This document shows positions 42,818 through 50,590 of a stretch of DNA of 64,000 nucleotides, piece after piece (within the stretch, counting starts at the first letter, position 1; each line of letters starts with the position of its first letter). The position numbers were made by a program, and so were the translations under genes. This DNA is from UBA4742 sp963734965 (GTDB lineage Bacteria > Actinomycetota > Acidimicrobiia > Acidimicrobiales > Acidimicrobilacustridaceae): positions 496,001-560,000 of the forward strand of contig CAVTJK010000004.1 of assembly GCA_963734965.1 (NCBI GenBank), in the 5' to 3' direction. Below the pieces are notes generated by a model, which saw only the letters and a program-made list of their open reading frames with translations, was not told the DNA's origin and did not search any database.

Positions 42818-43751
42818 TTGTTGGTCGTGGCAAGTGTGTTGGTCGTGGCGCTCGTGGTCGGCCTGTGCGGCTACTGGCTCGGTAGCCGCTGGCCCGGTCA
42901 ATCTGATGCCCCCCATGTGCCGACCCCCACGATCCGGGCCGAGGTCGAGCATCACGATGTCGTGGCCGACGTGCTTCGTACGTCGGTCGAGCCCTGCGCC
43001 GGCCACGGGCGTCGCCCTCACAGCCGCCATCGTGTTCGTGATCGTCGCCCTCTCCGCTGTCGGGGCGCTGCTCGTGATGGTCCAGACCCACACCGGCCTG
43101 GCCCACTTCGACCGAGCATTTGCCGAGTTCGGCGCGACCCACCCGACTCCGGCGTCCACCTGGGTGCTCCGGGCCGTGAGTCAGGCCGGTGGGTACCTCG
43201 GTGTCATCCTCGTCGCCCTTCTCGTCGCCGCCGTCGAGTCGCGTCGCACACGCCCACGAGCGGTCGTCGGCTTCCTGGTGTTGGTCGTCGGTGGCCAGTT
43301 CCTGGTCGCCAACCTCGTGAAGTACCTGGTGGACCGCCCCCGACCCGACCTGCATCCGCTCACCGGCTTCTCGGGCTCGTCGTTCCCCTCGGGACACGCG
43401 ACGGCCGCCGCGGCCACCTACATGGCCTGCGTGTTCCTGTTGAGCCGCCGCCGCTCGCTGCACACCAAGGCGATCCTCGTCGGCGTGGCCGCCGGGATCG
43501 CCGGGGCGGTGGCCTCCACCCGGGTGCTGCTCGGGGTCCACTGGTTCACCGATGTCCTCGCCGGCCTGGCCTTGGGGTGGGCGTGGTTCGCCATCTGCTC
43601 CATCGCCTTCGGCGGGCCCCTGCTGAGGTTCGGGGCGCCAGTCGCCCAGGCCGAGAACATCGCCTCCGCCACGGCCGCGCCGACAGACTCCGATCTCCGG
43701 CCTCGCCACGCCGCAGCACGTGCGGATGAACCATCGCGCCATGGAGTCTGA
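42818..43751 (+). pseudogene. Second PAP2-family phosphatase, one frameshift
   Basis: A TM-containing N-terminus in one frame (VVASVLVVALVVGLCGYWLGSRWPGQ ... ADVLRTSVEP) is followed, near 42985-43005, by a PAP2 protein in the next frame: ATGVALTAAIVFVIVALSAVGALL, then VKYLVDRPRPDLHPLTGF, SSFPSGHATAAAATYM and STRVLLGVHWFTDVLAG. All catalytic residues are present. One extra base explains the shift. TTG 42818 has AGAGGAG eight bases upstream; GTG 42812 is too close to it. It is divergent from the first PAP2 gene and followed by DUF6328. Confidence 0.65.
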
Positions 43752-43779
43752 CCGACACGCCGAAAGGGGAGAGCACGGC

Positions 43780-44283
43780 ATGGACCTCGAGTCCCAGCGC
43801 CGCCGGACCGACCTCTCAGCCGACCAGCTCGACGACGAGCTCGATCGGGACGAGCTCCGCGAGCGGTACTACGGCTTGCTGCAGGAGCTGCGCGTCCTCC
43901 TACCAGGTGTGCAGATCCTGGTGGCCTTCCTGTTGGTCGCTCCGTTCTCGAATCGCTTCCCCGAGCTCGACGCGACCGGCCGGGATCTCTATGGCGTGGC
44001 CTTGGCCAGCGGCGTCCTGGCCGTGATCGCCTTCTCGGCGCCCACGGTCTTTCATCGCGTGGGACCTCGTCGATCGCGATCTGAGCGCCTGCAGTGGGGT
44101 ATCCGCCTCACGCGACTGGGGTTGGTGTTCCTGGCCGTCTCGCTGACCAGCGCGATCGTCGTGGTCTTTCGACTCGTGTTCGGAGAGGCCACCGCGGTGA
44201 TCGCGGGGCTGGCCATCGCGGCGGCGCTGGTCGGCATGTGGCTCGTCCTACCGCTCGAGGCCCGATCGTCCCGCCACCGCTGA
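43780..44283 (+). CDS. DUF6328 family four-TM protein
   Basis: 167 residues. ELRERYYGLLQELRVLLPGVQILVAFLLVAPFSNRFPEL is the family signature, followed by three more hydrophobic segments (GVALASGVLAVIAFSAPTVFHRV; LTRLGLVFLAVSLTSAIVVVFRLVF; AVIAGLAIAAALVGMWLVLPL). Function unknown; common in actinobacteria near stress genes. AAAGGGGA 10 bases before ATG 43780 fixes the start. It follows the second PAP2 gene by 28 bases. Confidence 0.75.
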   Translation: MDLESQRRRTDLSADQLDDELDRDELRERYYGLLQELRVLLPGVQILVAFLLVAPFSNRFPELDATGRDLYGVALASGVLAVIAFSAPTVFHRVGPRRSRSERLQWGIRLTRLGLVFLAVSLTSAIVVVFRLVFGEATAVIAGLAIAAALVGMWLVLPLEARSSRHR

Positions 44284-44298
44284 GCGTCGTTGCCCCGG

Positions 44299-45813
44299 TC
44301 AGAGGTTGTCGGCGGCGGCCAGGGCTGCTCTGATCACGGGCTCGTAGTCGGCCCGCACCGTCGCCGCTCGAGCCTCCTCCATGCCCCACATCAGGCCGAA
44401 CGTGAATCCGTTCTCGCCGGTCAGATGTGCTTGGACACCGATCTGCCTGAGTACCCGGCGGGCGGCGACGCTGTCCTGGTGCTCCCCGAGCAGTTCCTGC
44501 ACTGCTTCCATGCGCCCTGCCATTCGTCTTCCCCGCTTGCCAAGAACGAGCTCGGCGGACTCGGCGGCATAGCGGGCCCGCTTGGCGGCCTTGCGCACCT
44601 CGTGCAGCAAGGCGTCGGACTCAGTGGCACCAGATCGATCCTCGAAGGACCGATGGGCCCGCCGGACCCGGCGACCAGCGCTGCGAACGAGCTTCGGCAA
44701 CTCGTCCTTCGCACCCTTCCGGGCACGGCGCGACAGCGGCGGGTCGGCCACCAACGACTCCAACTCCTCGACTAGTCGCAGGTACCGGTCGTCCTCGAGT
44801 GCGGTCAGCGTCGCCGAAGTCGCATCCGACTCCTCTGTGCGCAGGGTGCGGTCGATCCGTTGCTTGACCGGACCGAGGACCTGCTCGGCCCGAATCGAAC
44901 TGATCTCGCCGTCGAGCCTGTCCCGGAGCACCTCGGCGTCGCGTGCCCGACCCAGCACCTGCCCGATCCACTTGAGCTCCGCTCGGACGTCCTCCCAGCG
45001 AGACCCGGCCAACAGCGGCCGATAGGTGGCGAGGGCACTCCTGAGCCGTCGGGTGGCCACGCGCATCTGGTGCACCGAATCGGGCTGGCCGGTACGCACG
45101 CCGACGTCGTGGAGCTCCAAGCGATCCACCTGGTCTCGCAGGTGAGCGACGACCACTGCGCCGGCCGTTTGCTCGTCCATCGCCGGGTATGGCCGCTCCG
45201 GCTCGAACGAGGCGGCTGTCAGCGCGTGTGCCAGCTTCGACGGCCATTCCGACGACGTGAGGCCGGCACGGCGCAGACGCCGCGACATCCTCTCCAACAG
45301 TGCTTCGTCGCCCTCGACGAGCTCTACTTCCCACTCAGACCAGGCCGCGGAACGACCCGAGGCGCCCAGCAGTCGCTCCGCGGTCACCTCGTCGGATGCC
45401 ACGACCGCCAGGCTGCGTCGGCTGGCATCGAAGACCTGGCGCTCGCGGCGCTCGGTGTGGACCAACATGACGGGCAACAACTCGGCATCGCGACTGAGCG
45501 CCCGGACGTCGCCCGACAACACCGTCGGTACGTCACTCGAGCCTGACCTCGGGACCCGGATCTCGACCCTGTGGCCGTGAGTCGCCGGTACCTTCAGGTG
45601 CCAGCCATCGTCGTCGCCACCAGACCGCTCGCGGAGCGTGACACCGTGCGCCGCGAGTCGAAGATCAGAGGTGTCGTAGTAGATCGCCCGCAGCGTCTTC
45701 GGCTCGAGCTCGACCACTGCCGCCACACCCTTCACCCGAGTCAGGTCCAACGGCCCGTCGGGCGGACCTTCGAACTTCGCTTCGATCTCCGAATGATGGG
45801 CGGTCTCGGTCAC
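44299..45813 (-). CDS. CYTH-CHAD domain protein (polyphosphate-related)
   Basis: 504 residues. The CYTH domain (~1-195) has EIEAKFEGP (ExExK signature), AIYYDTSDLRLAAHGVTLRERSGGDDDGWHLKVPA and a later SEWEVELVEG, forming the acidic/basic tunnel that binds triphosphates. The CHAD domain (~225-500) is helical with conserved basic residues: SVHQMRVATRRLRSALATYRPLL, LKWIGQVLGRARDAEVLRDRL, HEVRKAAKRARYAAES. Such fusions bind or cleave inorganic polyphosphate or triphosphate. It starts 15 bases after the Ku gene on the same strand, suggesting co-transcription. Confidence 0.85.
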   Translation of the reverse strand: MTETAHHSEIEAKFEGPPDGPLDLTRVKGVAAVVELEPKTLRAIYYDTSDLRLAAHGVTLRERSGGDDDGWHLKVPATHGHRVEIRVPRSGSSDVPTVLSGDVRALSRDAELLPVMLVHTERRERQVFDASRRSLAVVASDEVTAERLLGASGRSAAWSEWEVELVEGDEALLERMSRRLRRAGLTSSEWPSKLAHALTAASFEPERPYPAMDEQTAGAVVVAHLRDQVDRLELHDVGVRTGQPDSVHQMRVATRRLRSALATYRPLLAGSRWEDVRAELKWIGQVLGRARDAEVLRDRLDGEISSIRAEQVLGPVKQRIDRTLRTEESDATSATLTALEDDRYLRLVEELESLVADPPLSRRARKGAKDELPKLVRSAGRRVRRAHRSFEDRSGATESDALLHEVRKAAKRARYAAESAELVLGKRGRRMAGRMEAVQELLGEHQDSVAARRVLRQIGVQAHLTGENGFTFGLMWGMEEARAATVRADYEPVIRAALAAADNL

Positions 45814-45828
45814 CGGGGAGAACCTCCT

Positions 45829-46692
45829 TCACGCACTGCGGCGACCGGACGAAGAGCGCTTCTTCGTCTTCGCCCGCGATGTGGCCGCGCCTCGACGCGA
45901 CCGCGAGGACTTGCGGGCTTTGGCCACACTGGCTTCGAGCGCTGCCATCAGGTCGACGACGTTGGACTCAGGTTCCTCGTGCTCGTCGGGCACGGGGACG
46001 GGCTTGCCCTTCGACCTGCGCTCTATCAGGTCGCGCAACGATTCCGTGTACGTGTCGTGGTAGCGCTTCGGATCCCAATCGCTGGCCAGAGCGTCGATGA
46101 TCTGCGTGGCCAACTTGATCTCCTTCGAATCGACCTTCGATCGACGGGCAGGGATGCCAGCCACGTCTGACGCATCCACGATCTCGTCGGCAAAGCGCAT
46201 GGTCGACATGGCCAAGCCCCGCTCGGACGGTCGGATGGCGGCGAGGTACTGCTTGTTGCGCATCACGATCGTCCCGATCCCCACTCGGCCCCGTTCGACC
46301 ATGGCCGCCAGCAGCAGTCCATAGGCGTGGCTGGCGGACTTGCCGTCGGGAGCGAGCCAATAGGTGTGGGCGTAGAAGATGGGATCGATCGCCTCGAGCT
46401 CGACGAAGTCGCTCACGGCGATGGCACGCGTCTGGTCGGGCCGCAGCGCTTCGAGCTCTCCGGGATCGACCACGACGTACTTGCCCGACTTCAGCTCGTA
46501 GCCCATCTCGATCTGATCGGCCTCGACGGCGCGGCCGGATTTGTCCGAGACCTTTCGGTTCCGGATCCGCGCCCCCGAGCGCCGGTCGAGCTGATGGAAG
46601 TGAACGGCGTGGTCCCGTACCGCGGCGTATGCCTTCACGGGGACATTGACCAGACCGAAGCTCAGGGCGCCTGACCACACGGCGCGTGCCAT
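45829..46692 (-). CDS. ku: Ku homodimer DNA-end-binding protein
   Basis: 287 residues. ARAVWSGALSFGLVNVPVKAYAAVRDHAVHFHQLDRRSGARIRNRKV is the canonical N-terminus of bacterial Ku. The ring-forming core (GYELKSGKYVVVDPGELEALRP, YWLAPDGKSASHAYGLLLAAM, GIGTIVMRNKQYLAAIRP) is complete. The C-terminus (~250-287) is Lys/Arg-rich (ARKSSRSRRGAATSRAKTKKRSS), the extension known to aid DNA threading or sliding. It acts in non-homologous end joining, normally with LigD, which is not in this window. ATG 46692 aligns with the family; a longer start at 46725 is possible. Confidence 0.9.
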   Translation of the reverse strand: MARAVWSGALSFGLVNVPVKAYAAVRDHAVHFHQLDRRSGARIRNRKVSDKSGRAVEADQIEMGYELKSGKYVVVDPGELEALRPDQTRAIAVSDFVELEAIDPIFYAHTYWLAPDGKSASHAYGLLLAAMVERGRVGIGTIVMRNKQYLAAIRPSERGLAMSTMRFADEIVDASDVAGIPARRSKVDSKEIKLATQIIDALASDWDPKRYHDTYTESLRDLIERRSKGKPVPVPDEHEEPESNVVDLMAALEASVAKARKSSRSRRGAATSRAKTKKRSSSGRRSA

Positions 46693-46745
46693 GGCGCTCA
46701 CCCACCCATGCGAACTTGAGGCCACACGAGAAGGATCGAGCCGGC

Positions 46746-47678
46746 TCAGGCGGCCTTGGACCGACTGCGCTTGGCCGCGACGGCCTTCGTGGACCTGGCC
46801 GACTTGGGAGTTTTGGCCGCGGGCCGCGACTTCGCCGCCGTCGAACCCTTGCGCTTGGCCGCGGCGCTGCGCTTGGCGGTCTGCGTCGTCTTCTTGGCCG
46901 CGGCCTTGGTCTGGCGAACCGCTGTGGTCCCCGTGGTCTTGGCGGCGCGGCCGGTCTGCTTGCCTGATCGAGCGGTGGCCTTCGCCGACTTCACGGTCCG
47001 CTTGACGGCCTTGCGACCTTCCCGCCCGGCCGTGTCCACCGTCTTCTTGGCCGTCGCGGCGGCATTCTCTGCTGACCCCGCCAGCGTCGGGTCCGCCGTG
47101 CCGGCGTTGCCCGTCACCATCTCCAACGCGGCGCTGGCCGCGTCTTTGAGCCCGCCGGTGACGCGGTCGACCACGGCGCTCGCCGGCCCGACCACGAGGT
47201 TGACAGGTGGGGTGTCGGCCATGCGGGGATGAGGTCGGTGAGGAGCCTGCTCCTTCGCCCTCGCGAGAGCATCACCGAGCTCGGTGAGCTCGCGGCGGCT
47301 GAGGCTCCTGCGGACCTTTGGGAACAGGTCGTCCTGCTCCTCGGTCACGTGGTGGCGCACGTTCTCGATGAGCACGGTCGTCTTGGCCGTGTAGCGCTCG
47401 TCGTCGGGCGCCATGCCTTCGAGCTCGGAGAGCAGCCACTTCACGACATGATGCTCCTCGAGGCTCTCGAGGGCCTGGTCCTCAGCGCCGGCGACGCGGC
47501 GCCGGACGGCGGGATAGAAGACCTGTTCCTCGATGGCGGCGTGGACAGACAACTCTTCGATGATCCGATCGACGATCTGGCGTTTCGTCGCGTAGGCGCG
47601 TGCGCCTGTCTTCTCGAAGCGCTTGAAGAGCTTCTCGACGGATCGATGGTCTTGTGTGAGCAACGCGGTTGCATCCAT
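46746..47678 (-). CDS. Hemerythrin-like HHE protein with histone-H1-like Lys/Ala tail
   Basis: 310 residues from ATG 47678. Residues 1-145 are a four-helix HHE hemerythrin-like domain with candidate di-iron ligands: LTQDHRSVEKLFKRFE (H11), ELSVHAAIEEQVFYP (H46, E50), LEEHHVVKWLLSEL (H76/H77) and VRHHVTEEQDDLFPKV (H110, E114). A spacer follows. Residues ~205-310 are Lys/Ala/Thr-rich with AAKK, KAVKRTVKSAKA and PAAKTPKSA, like the C-terminal tail of histone H1 or mycobacterial HupB. The domain would bind O2 or sense iron or redox state; the tail should bind DNA. It lies 53 bases upstream of ku. Confidence 0.8.
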   Translation of the reverse strand: MDATALLTQDHRSVEKLFKRFEKTGARAYATKRQIVDRIIEELSVHAAIEEQVFYPAVRRRVAGAEDQALESLEEHHVVKWLLSELEGMAPDDERYTAKTTVLIENVRHHVTEEQDDLFPKVRRSLSRRELTELGDALARAKEQAPHRPHPRMADTPPVNLVVGPASAVVDRVTGGLKDAASAALEMVTGNAGTADPTLAGSAENAAATAKKTVDTAGREGRKAVKRTVKSAKATARSGKQTGRAAKTTGTTAVRQTKAAAKKTTQTAKRSAAAKRKGSTAAKSRPAAKTPKSARSTKAVAAKRSRSKAA

Positions 47679-47708
47679 GAGCCCTACCTGCCCAAGCGAT
47701 GCCGGATC

Positions 47709-47740
47709 CATGTCGCGATGCGCCGATACATGTCGCGATG
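47709..47740. repeat. 12-bp direct repeat CATGTCGCGATG, 20-bp period
   Basis: Perfect copies at 47709-47720 and 47729-47740, two helical turns apart and each with a TCGCGA core. They lie 30 bases upstream of the hemerythrin start in the divergent promoter region, so they may be tandem operators. Confidence 0.5.
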
Positions 47741-47854
47741 TCGACCGCGTCATCGACTCGGCGACATGGAGGGGCTCCACGAGTCCATCGTCGCCGGGTG
47801 CACCCACCGGCTGCGAGCAAGCAGCGCGCACCAACGGTCGGTCTGCACTCCCCG

Positions 47855-47880
47855 GGTTCTCGCCGTGCTGGCACCGGGTA
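47855..47880 (+). promoter_or_regulatory. SigB/SigF-like stress promoter GGTTC-N16-GGGTA
   Basis: GGTTC (47855-47859), 16 bases, GGGTA (47876-47880), followed ~50 bases later by the ATG of the plasmid-stabilisation-family gene. Confidence 0.5.
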
Positions 47881-47936
47881 GGCGTGGAAGCACCACCGAT
47901 CGGGACTTGTTCGGCGCGCGACGAAGGGAGTCAGCC

Positions 47937-48263
47937 ATGCCTCAACGAGCTTGGAACGACAAGCGGGAACGGCAGTACGAACACATCAAGGAAGGCGAGC
48001 TGGATCGCGGTGTCGACGAGGACACCGCCGAGGAGATCGCCGCTCGCACCGTGAACAAGGAGCGCGCCCGCGCCGGTGAGGCGAAGCAGGTCTCGCCAAC
48101 CTCTGTCGACGACATCTCGTCCGGCCGGCGAGGTGGGCTCCGCTCCCATCGCGGTGCCGGCGGGCGCACCTATGACCAGCTGTACGCAGAGGCGAAGCGC
48201 AAGAACGTCCACGGCCGCTCCAAGATGAACAAGGCTCAACTTGAAGCGGCCGTGGATCGCTAG
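47937..48263 (+). CDS. Plasmid-stabilisation-family small protein with Rho-N-like C-terminus
   Basis: 108 residues. WNDKRERQYEHIKEGELDRGVDEDTAEEIAARTVNKERARAGE matches the conserved N-terminus of proteins often annotated as plasmid stabilisation protein. The C-terminus (TYDQLYAEAKRKNVHGRSKMNKAQLEAAV) looks like a Rho N-terminal/SAP-type helical DNA- or RNA-binding module. The chromosomal homologues are usually stress-linked, and nothing here indicates a plasmid. AAGGGAG six bases before ATG 47937 and a stress-type promoter further up support it. Confidence 0.75.
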   Translation: MPQRAWNDKRERQYEHIKEGELDRGVDEDTAEEIAARTVNKERARAGEAKQVSPTSVDDISSGRRGGLRSHRGAGGRTYDQLYAEAKRKNVHGRSKMNKAQLEAAVDR

Positions 48264-48268
48264 CGATC
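48255..48268. terminator. 14-bp palindrome over the stop codon, between convergent genes
   Basis: GATCGCTAGCGATC includes the TAG stop of the preceding gene and lies 6 bases before the end of the convergent membrane-protein gene. The stem is short and there is no T run, so terminator function is weakly supported. Confidence 0.3.
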
Positions 48269-48273
48269 GGTGA

Positions 48274-48768
48274 TCAGGCGACCGTGGCCCCGTGGGTGTG
48301 GGTCAGGCGCCTGGAGTTCCACGTCTGCCCGGCGATGAGCCCCACGAGGGCGAGCACGCCGCCGACGATGATCGCCAGCCAGCCCATCCGATCCTCGAGG
48401 ACGACGCCCTCCAAGGTCGGGTTGGCCACCAAGATGGCCACACCGATGGCCACGAGGACCGCGCCCATGAACAGCTTGCTCTCGCGGTCCCAGCTCACGG
48501 CGGCGGCCAAGGCCAAGAGCCCGAGCACGGCGGCGACGATGGCGATCCAAGGACGGAACGACATCCCCGCGACCGTGACGGCCGGCGAATCCATGCCCGT
48601 CGTGCCCCAGTCGAACTTGGCCAGCGCGATCAAGGCGATCACTGTGAGCACACCAGCCGCGACGGCCGCGACGAAGCGCCCGACCACGTTGAGCGTGTCG
48701 AGCCCGACGGACCGCTCCCCCGCCACCGGCTCACTCGCAACATCCGACTCGGATACGACTCTAGACAT
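48274..48768 (-). CDS. Four-TM membrane protein, hypothetical
   Basis: 164 residues from ATG 48768, which has GAAAGGGAG upstream. After a polar N-terminus come four hydrophobic segments: VVGRFVAAVAAGVLTVIALIALA, WIAIVAAVLGLLALAAAVSW, LFMGAVLVAIGVAILVA and GWLAIIVGGVLALVGLIAGQTW. No family recognised. A GGGTAC box (48827-48822) lies ~55 bases upstream on its strand, like the boxes near neighbouring stress genes. Confidence 0.65.
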   Translation of the reverse strand: MSRVVSESDVASEPVAGERSVGLDTLNVVGRFVAAVAAGVLTVIALIALAKFDWGTTGMDSPAVTVAGMSFRPWIAIVAAVLGLLALAAAVSWDRESKLFMGAVLVAIGVAILVANPTLEGVVLEDRMGWLAIIVGGVLALVGLIAGQTWNSRRLTHTHGATVA

Positions 48769-48984
48769 GGTGCTCCCTTTCTCGAATGTCGGGCACGGAA
48801 CCCGACACGGCTCACAAACGCGTACCCCGGCCCTGACGAATTCAGAACACACCCGACACCGCGTCGAGGTGACGCCATGACGCGAACGATCCGACCACTA
48901 CATGCACGGCGCGGTCGGATCCGCTTCGCAACACATCGACAAGTCGAGAGTTCTCGAACGCTTCGTCTGTCGTGTCGCGGTTAC

Positions 48985-48990
48985 GGGTAG
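48985..48990 (+). promoter_or_regulatory. GGGTAG -10-like box upstream of the 27-residue protein
   Basis: GGGTAG with a weak CGTCT 16 bases before it; the predicted start lies ~25 bases upstream of the microprotein ATG. Listed because the same box recurs near the stress genes around it. Confidence 0.35.
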
Positions 48991-49020
48991 AGATCGGATT
49001 CTCCAACGAAAGAGAGCGAC

Positions 49021-49104
49021 ATGTACATCGGACTTGGAACCATCGTCCTCATCCTCCTGATCGTGCTCCTCGTCCTGGCCCTGCGCGGCCGCACGAGGGT
49101 CTGA
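49021..49104 (+). CDS. 27-residue single-TM microprotein
   Basis: ATG 49021 to TGA 49104 encodes MYIGLGTIVLILLIVLLVLA followed by LRGRTRV: one hydrophobic helix with a basic end, which would place the C-terminus in the cytoplasm. An AAAGAGAG ribosome-site-like stretch lies just upstream and a GGGTAG box ~30 bases before the start. Very small hydrophobic proteins of this kind are widespread and often stress-induced. A strong hairpin lies ~115 bases downstream. Confidence 0.6.
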   Translation: MYIGLGTIVLILLIVLLVLALRGRTRV

Positions 49105-49220
49105 CCCGAACGGGCTCGCAACACCCTGCGCGCTTGCAGCACGACCACGACGTGCGACGTGCACACGTGTTGCTCCCCCTGCTGCTCGTCAGCAGCGGGA
49201 AGGTCATAGCCGTCACGCGC

Positions 49221-49252
49221 GAGTGCCCCTGGCCAACAAGCCAGGGGCACTC
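49221..49252. terminator. Perfect 13-bp hairpin
   Basis: GAGTGCCCCTGGC (49221-49233), loop CAACAA, GCCAGGGGCACTC (49240-49252). It lies in the otherwise gene-free stretch 49105-49445, where nothing else was recognised apart from GGGTAG near 49406. Confidence 0.6.
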
Positions 49253-49445
49253 GAGTAGCTGCTAGCTGGCAGGACCGCCACATCAGCACTGCAGACCTAC
49301 CGCGTTCTGAGGACGATTAGACCACCGTCCCAGCGCCAGTCCGGCCTTTGAGTCGGTCTCACTCCAGGTCCGCCCTGTACGACCCACGAATGTGGACGCC
49401 GCGACGGGGTAGGGCCTCTGAACGCCGAGGAGACGGAGGAGACGG

Positions 49446-49688
49446 ATGACGATCAGGAGCGACCTCGGTCGGCCCAGTCCGCCGTCTGCGGAGCCGTGGT
49501 TCGGTGGTCGGGCCGAGATGGGCGATGGCGAACCGACCGACGAGTGGGTGCTGTCCACCCTCGAGCTGCTGCTCGACGATCTCGAGCGCACCCTCGGTCA
49601 GCTGGCCGAGCTGGTGATCGGAGCGGACCCTCAGCCGCCAGCCGGCCGAGATCGAGCCGGGATCAAGTCGCTTCGGGCTCGGCCATGA
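49446..49688 (+). CDS. 80-residue hypothetical protein
   Basis: ATG 49446 has GAGGAG four bases upstream and a GGGTAG box ~40 bases upstream. The product has a disordered N-terminus and one clear amphipathic helix (DEWVLSTLELLLDDLERTLGQLAELVIGA). No family recognised. Its last 26 bases overlap the end of the convergent VOC gene. Confidence 0.5.
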   Translation: MTIRSDLGRPSPPSAEPWFGGRAEMGDGEPTDEWVLSTLELLLDDLERTLGQLAELVIGADPQPPAGRDRAGIKSLRARP

Positions 49689-50082
49689 CCATCCAGGGCG
49701 TCCCGAAGCGGTCGATGCACATGCCGAAGGCAGGCGAGAAGAAGGTGCTGTCCAGCGGCATCTGGATCTGACCTCCGTCGGATAGCGCGGCGAAGACGCG
49801 CTGAGCCGCGGCCACGTCAGTTGCCGAGTAGTTCACGCACATGCCGTGGACATCGCCCTTGAAGCCGCCGGTCGGATCGTCGGCGCCCATGAGCAGTTCG
49901 TCACCGGACGTCAGCGCGGCGTGCAAGATCGTGTCGGCGCTCGTTCCCGGAGGCGGAGGCCCGGCGTCGGCCGGCATGTCCGACGCCGGGAGGAGCATGA
50001 GCTCGCCACCGAAGATCTTCTGGTAGGTGGTGAAGGCTTCGCGGCAGTTGCCGGCGAACGCGAGGTAGGGCGAGATCGTCAT
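49663..50082 (-). CDS. PhnB-like VOC-superfamily protein
   Basis: 139 residues. MTISPYLAFAGNCREAFTTYQKIFGGELMLLP, LHAALTSGDELLMGADDP and FFSPAFGMCIDRFGTPWMVM are the hallmarks of the PhnB/3-demethylubiquinone-like VOC family. It lacks a predictable metal-dependent activity. AAGGAGG before ATG 50082 supports the start. The ATG overlaps the stop of the TfoX-like gene by four bases. Confidence 0.8.
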   Translation of the reverse strand: MTISPYLAFAGNCREAFTTYQKIFGGELMLLPASDMPADAGPPPPGTSADTILHAALTSGDELLMGADDPTGGFKGDVHGMCVNYSATDVAAAQRVFAALSDGGQIQMPLDSTFFSPAFGMCIDRFGTPWMVMAEPEAT

Positions 50083-50465
50083 TTCGATGCCTCCTTGATG
50101 GCAGTCTTCGTGCGGCGAGCGGTCTTGGCCTTGGGCGGTAGCGACCGCGCAAAGGACGCGCCGCGCCGGACCCAACTCGCCAGTTGGCGCTTCGTGCGCA
50201 CGTCTGCGGCATCGACGCGAAGCCACCCTTCGACCGGTCGGCCCCGCATCTCCATCGGCGTGGCCGCAGTTGTGGTCACGAGTCGTTCGGACTGGACGGG
50301 ATCGACACGGACCAGCAGTCCGCCCTGACCGCTGGCGCTCACGGCCATGTTCCCGCCGATGAGGAAGGCCAAGCCCCCGAACATCATCTGCTCGGACAGA
50401 CTCGGTTCGTCCGAGAGCAGCTCGCGTATGCGGTCGGCGAGATCCTCGTCATACGCCACGTTCAC
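50079..50465 (-). CDS. TfoX N-terminal domain protein
   Basis: 128 residues from GTG 50465 (an alternative GTG lies two codons later). AYDEDLADRIRELLSDEPSLSEQMMFGGLAFLIGGNMAVSASGQGGLLVRVD is the TfoX N-terminal domain, followed by GRPVEGWLRVDAADVRTKRQLASWVRRGASFARSL and a Lys-rich end. Stand-alone TfoX-N proteins are of unknown function and are not evidence for competence. The frame is open up to 50621, across the neighbouring operator, so the short form is preferred. Coupled to the VOC gene. Confidence 0.75.
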   Translation of the reverse strand: MNVAYDEDLADRIRELLSDEPSLSEQMMFGGLAFLIGGNMAVSASGQGGLLVRVDPVQSERLVTTTAATPMEMRGRPVEGWLRVDAADVRTKRQLASWVRRGASFARSLPPKAKTARRTKTAIKEASK

Positions 50466-50590
50466 GGAGTCTAGGGCGCGCGAGCGCGCCAACCTCCAGG
50501 CCACGAGCGGCGATCGTGCCGCGAGGTCAAGAACCAGCTTCCGCCTGAGAACCACCGGGGAGCAGGGCGATGACTGAGGCGGCGCCGAGT

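Noticed and set aside
47937..48263. Plasmid or toxin-antitoxin origin suggested by the family name
   Set aside because: No toxin partner, replication gene or mobility gene nearby; chromosomal members are common.
48877..48990. 37-codon frame starting ATGACGCG
   Set aside because: Arg-rich, no ribosome site, overlaps the GGGTAG promoter box of the microprotein.
50079..50465. Competence regulator TfoX
   Set aside because: Only the TfoX N-terminal domain is present; stand-alone versions are not linked to competence.
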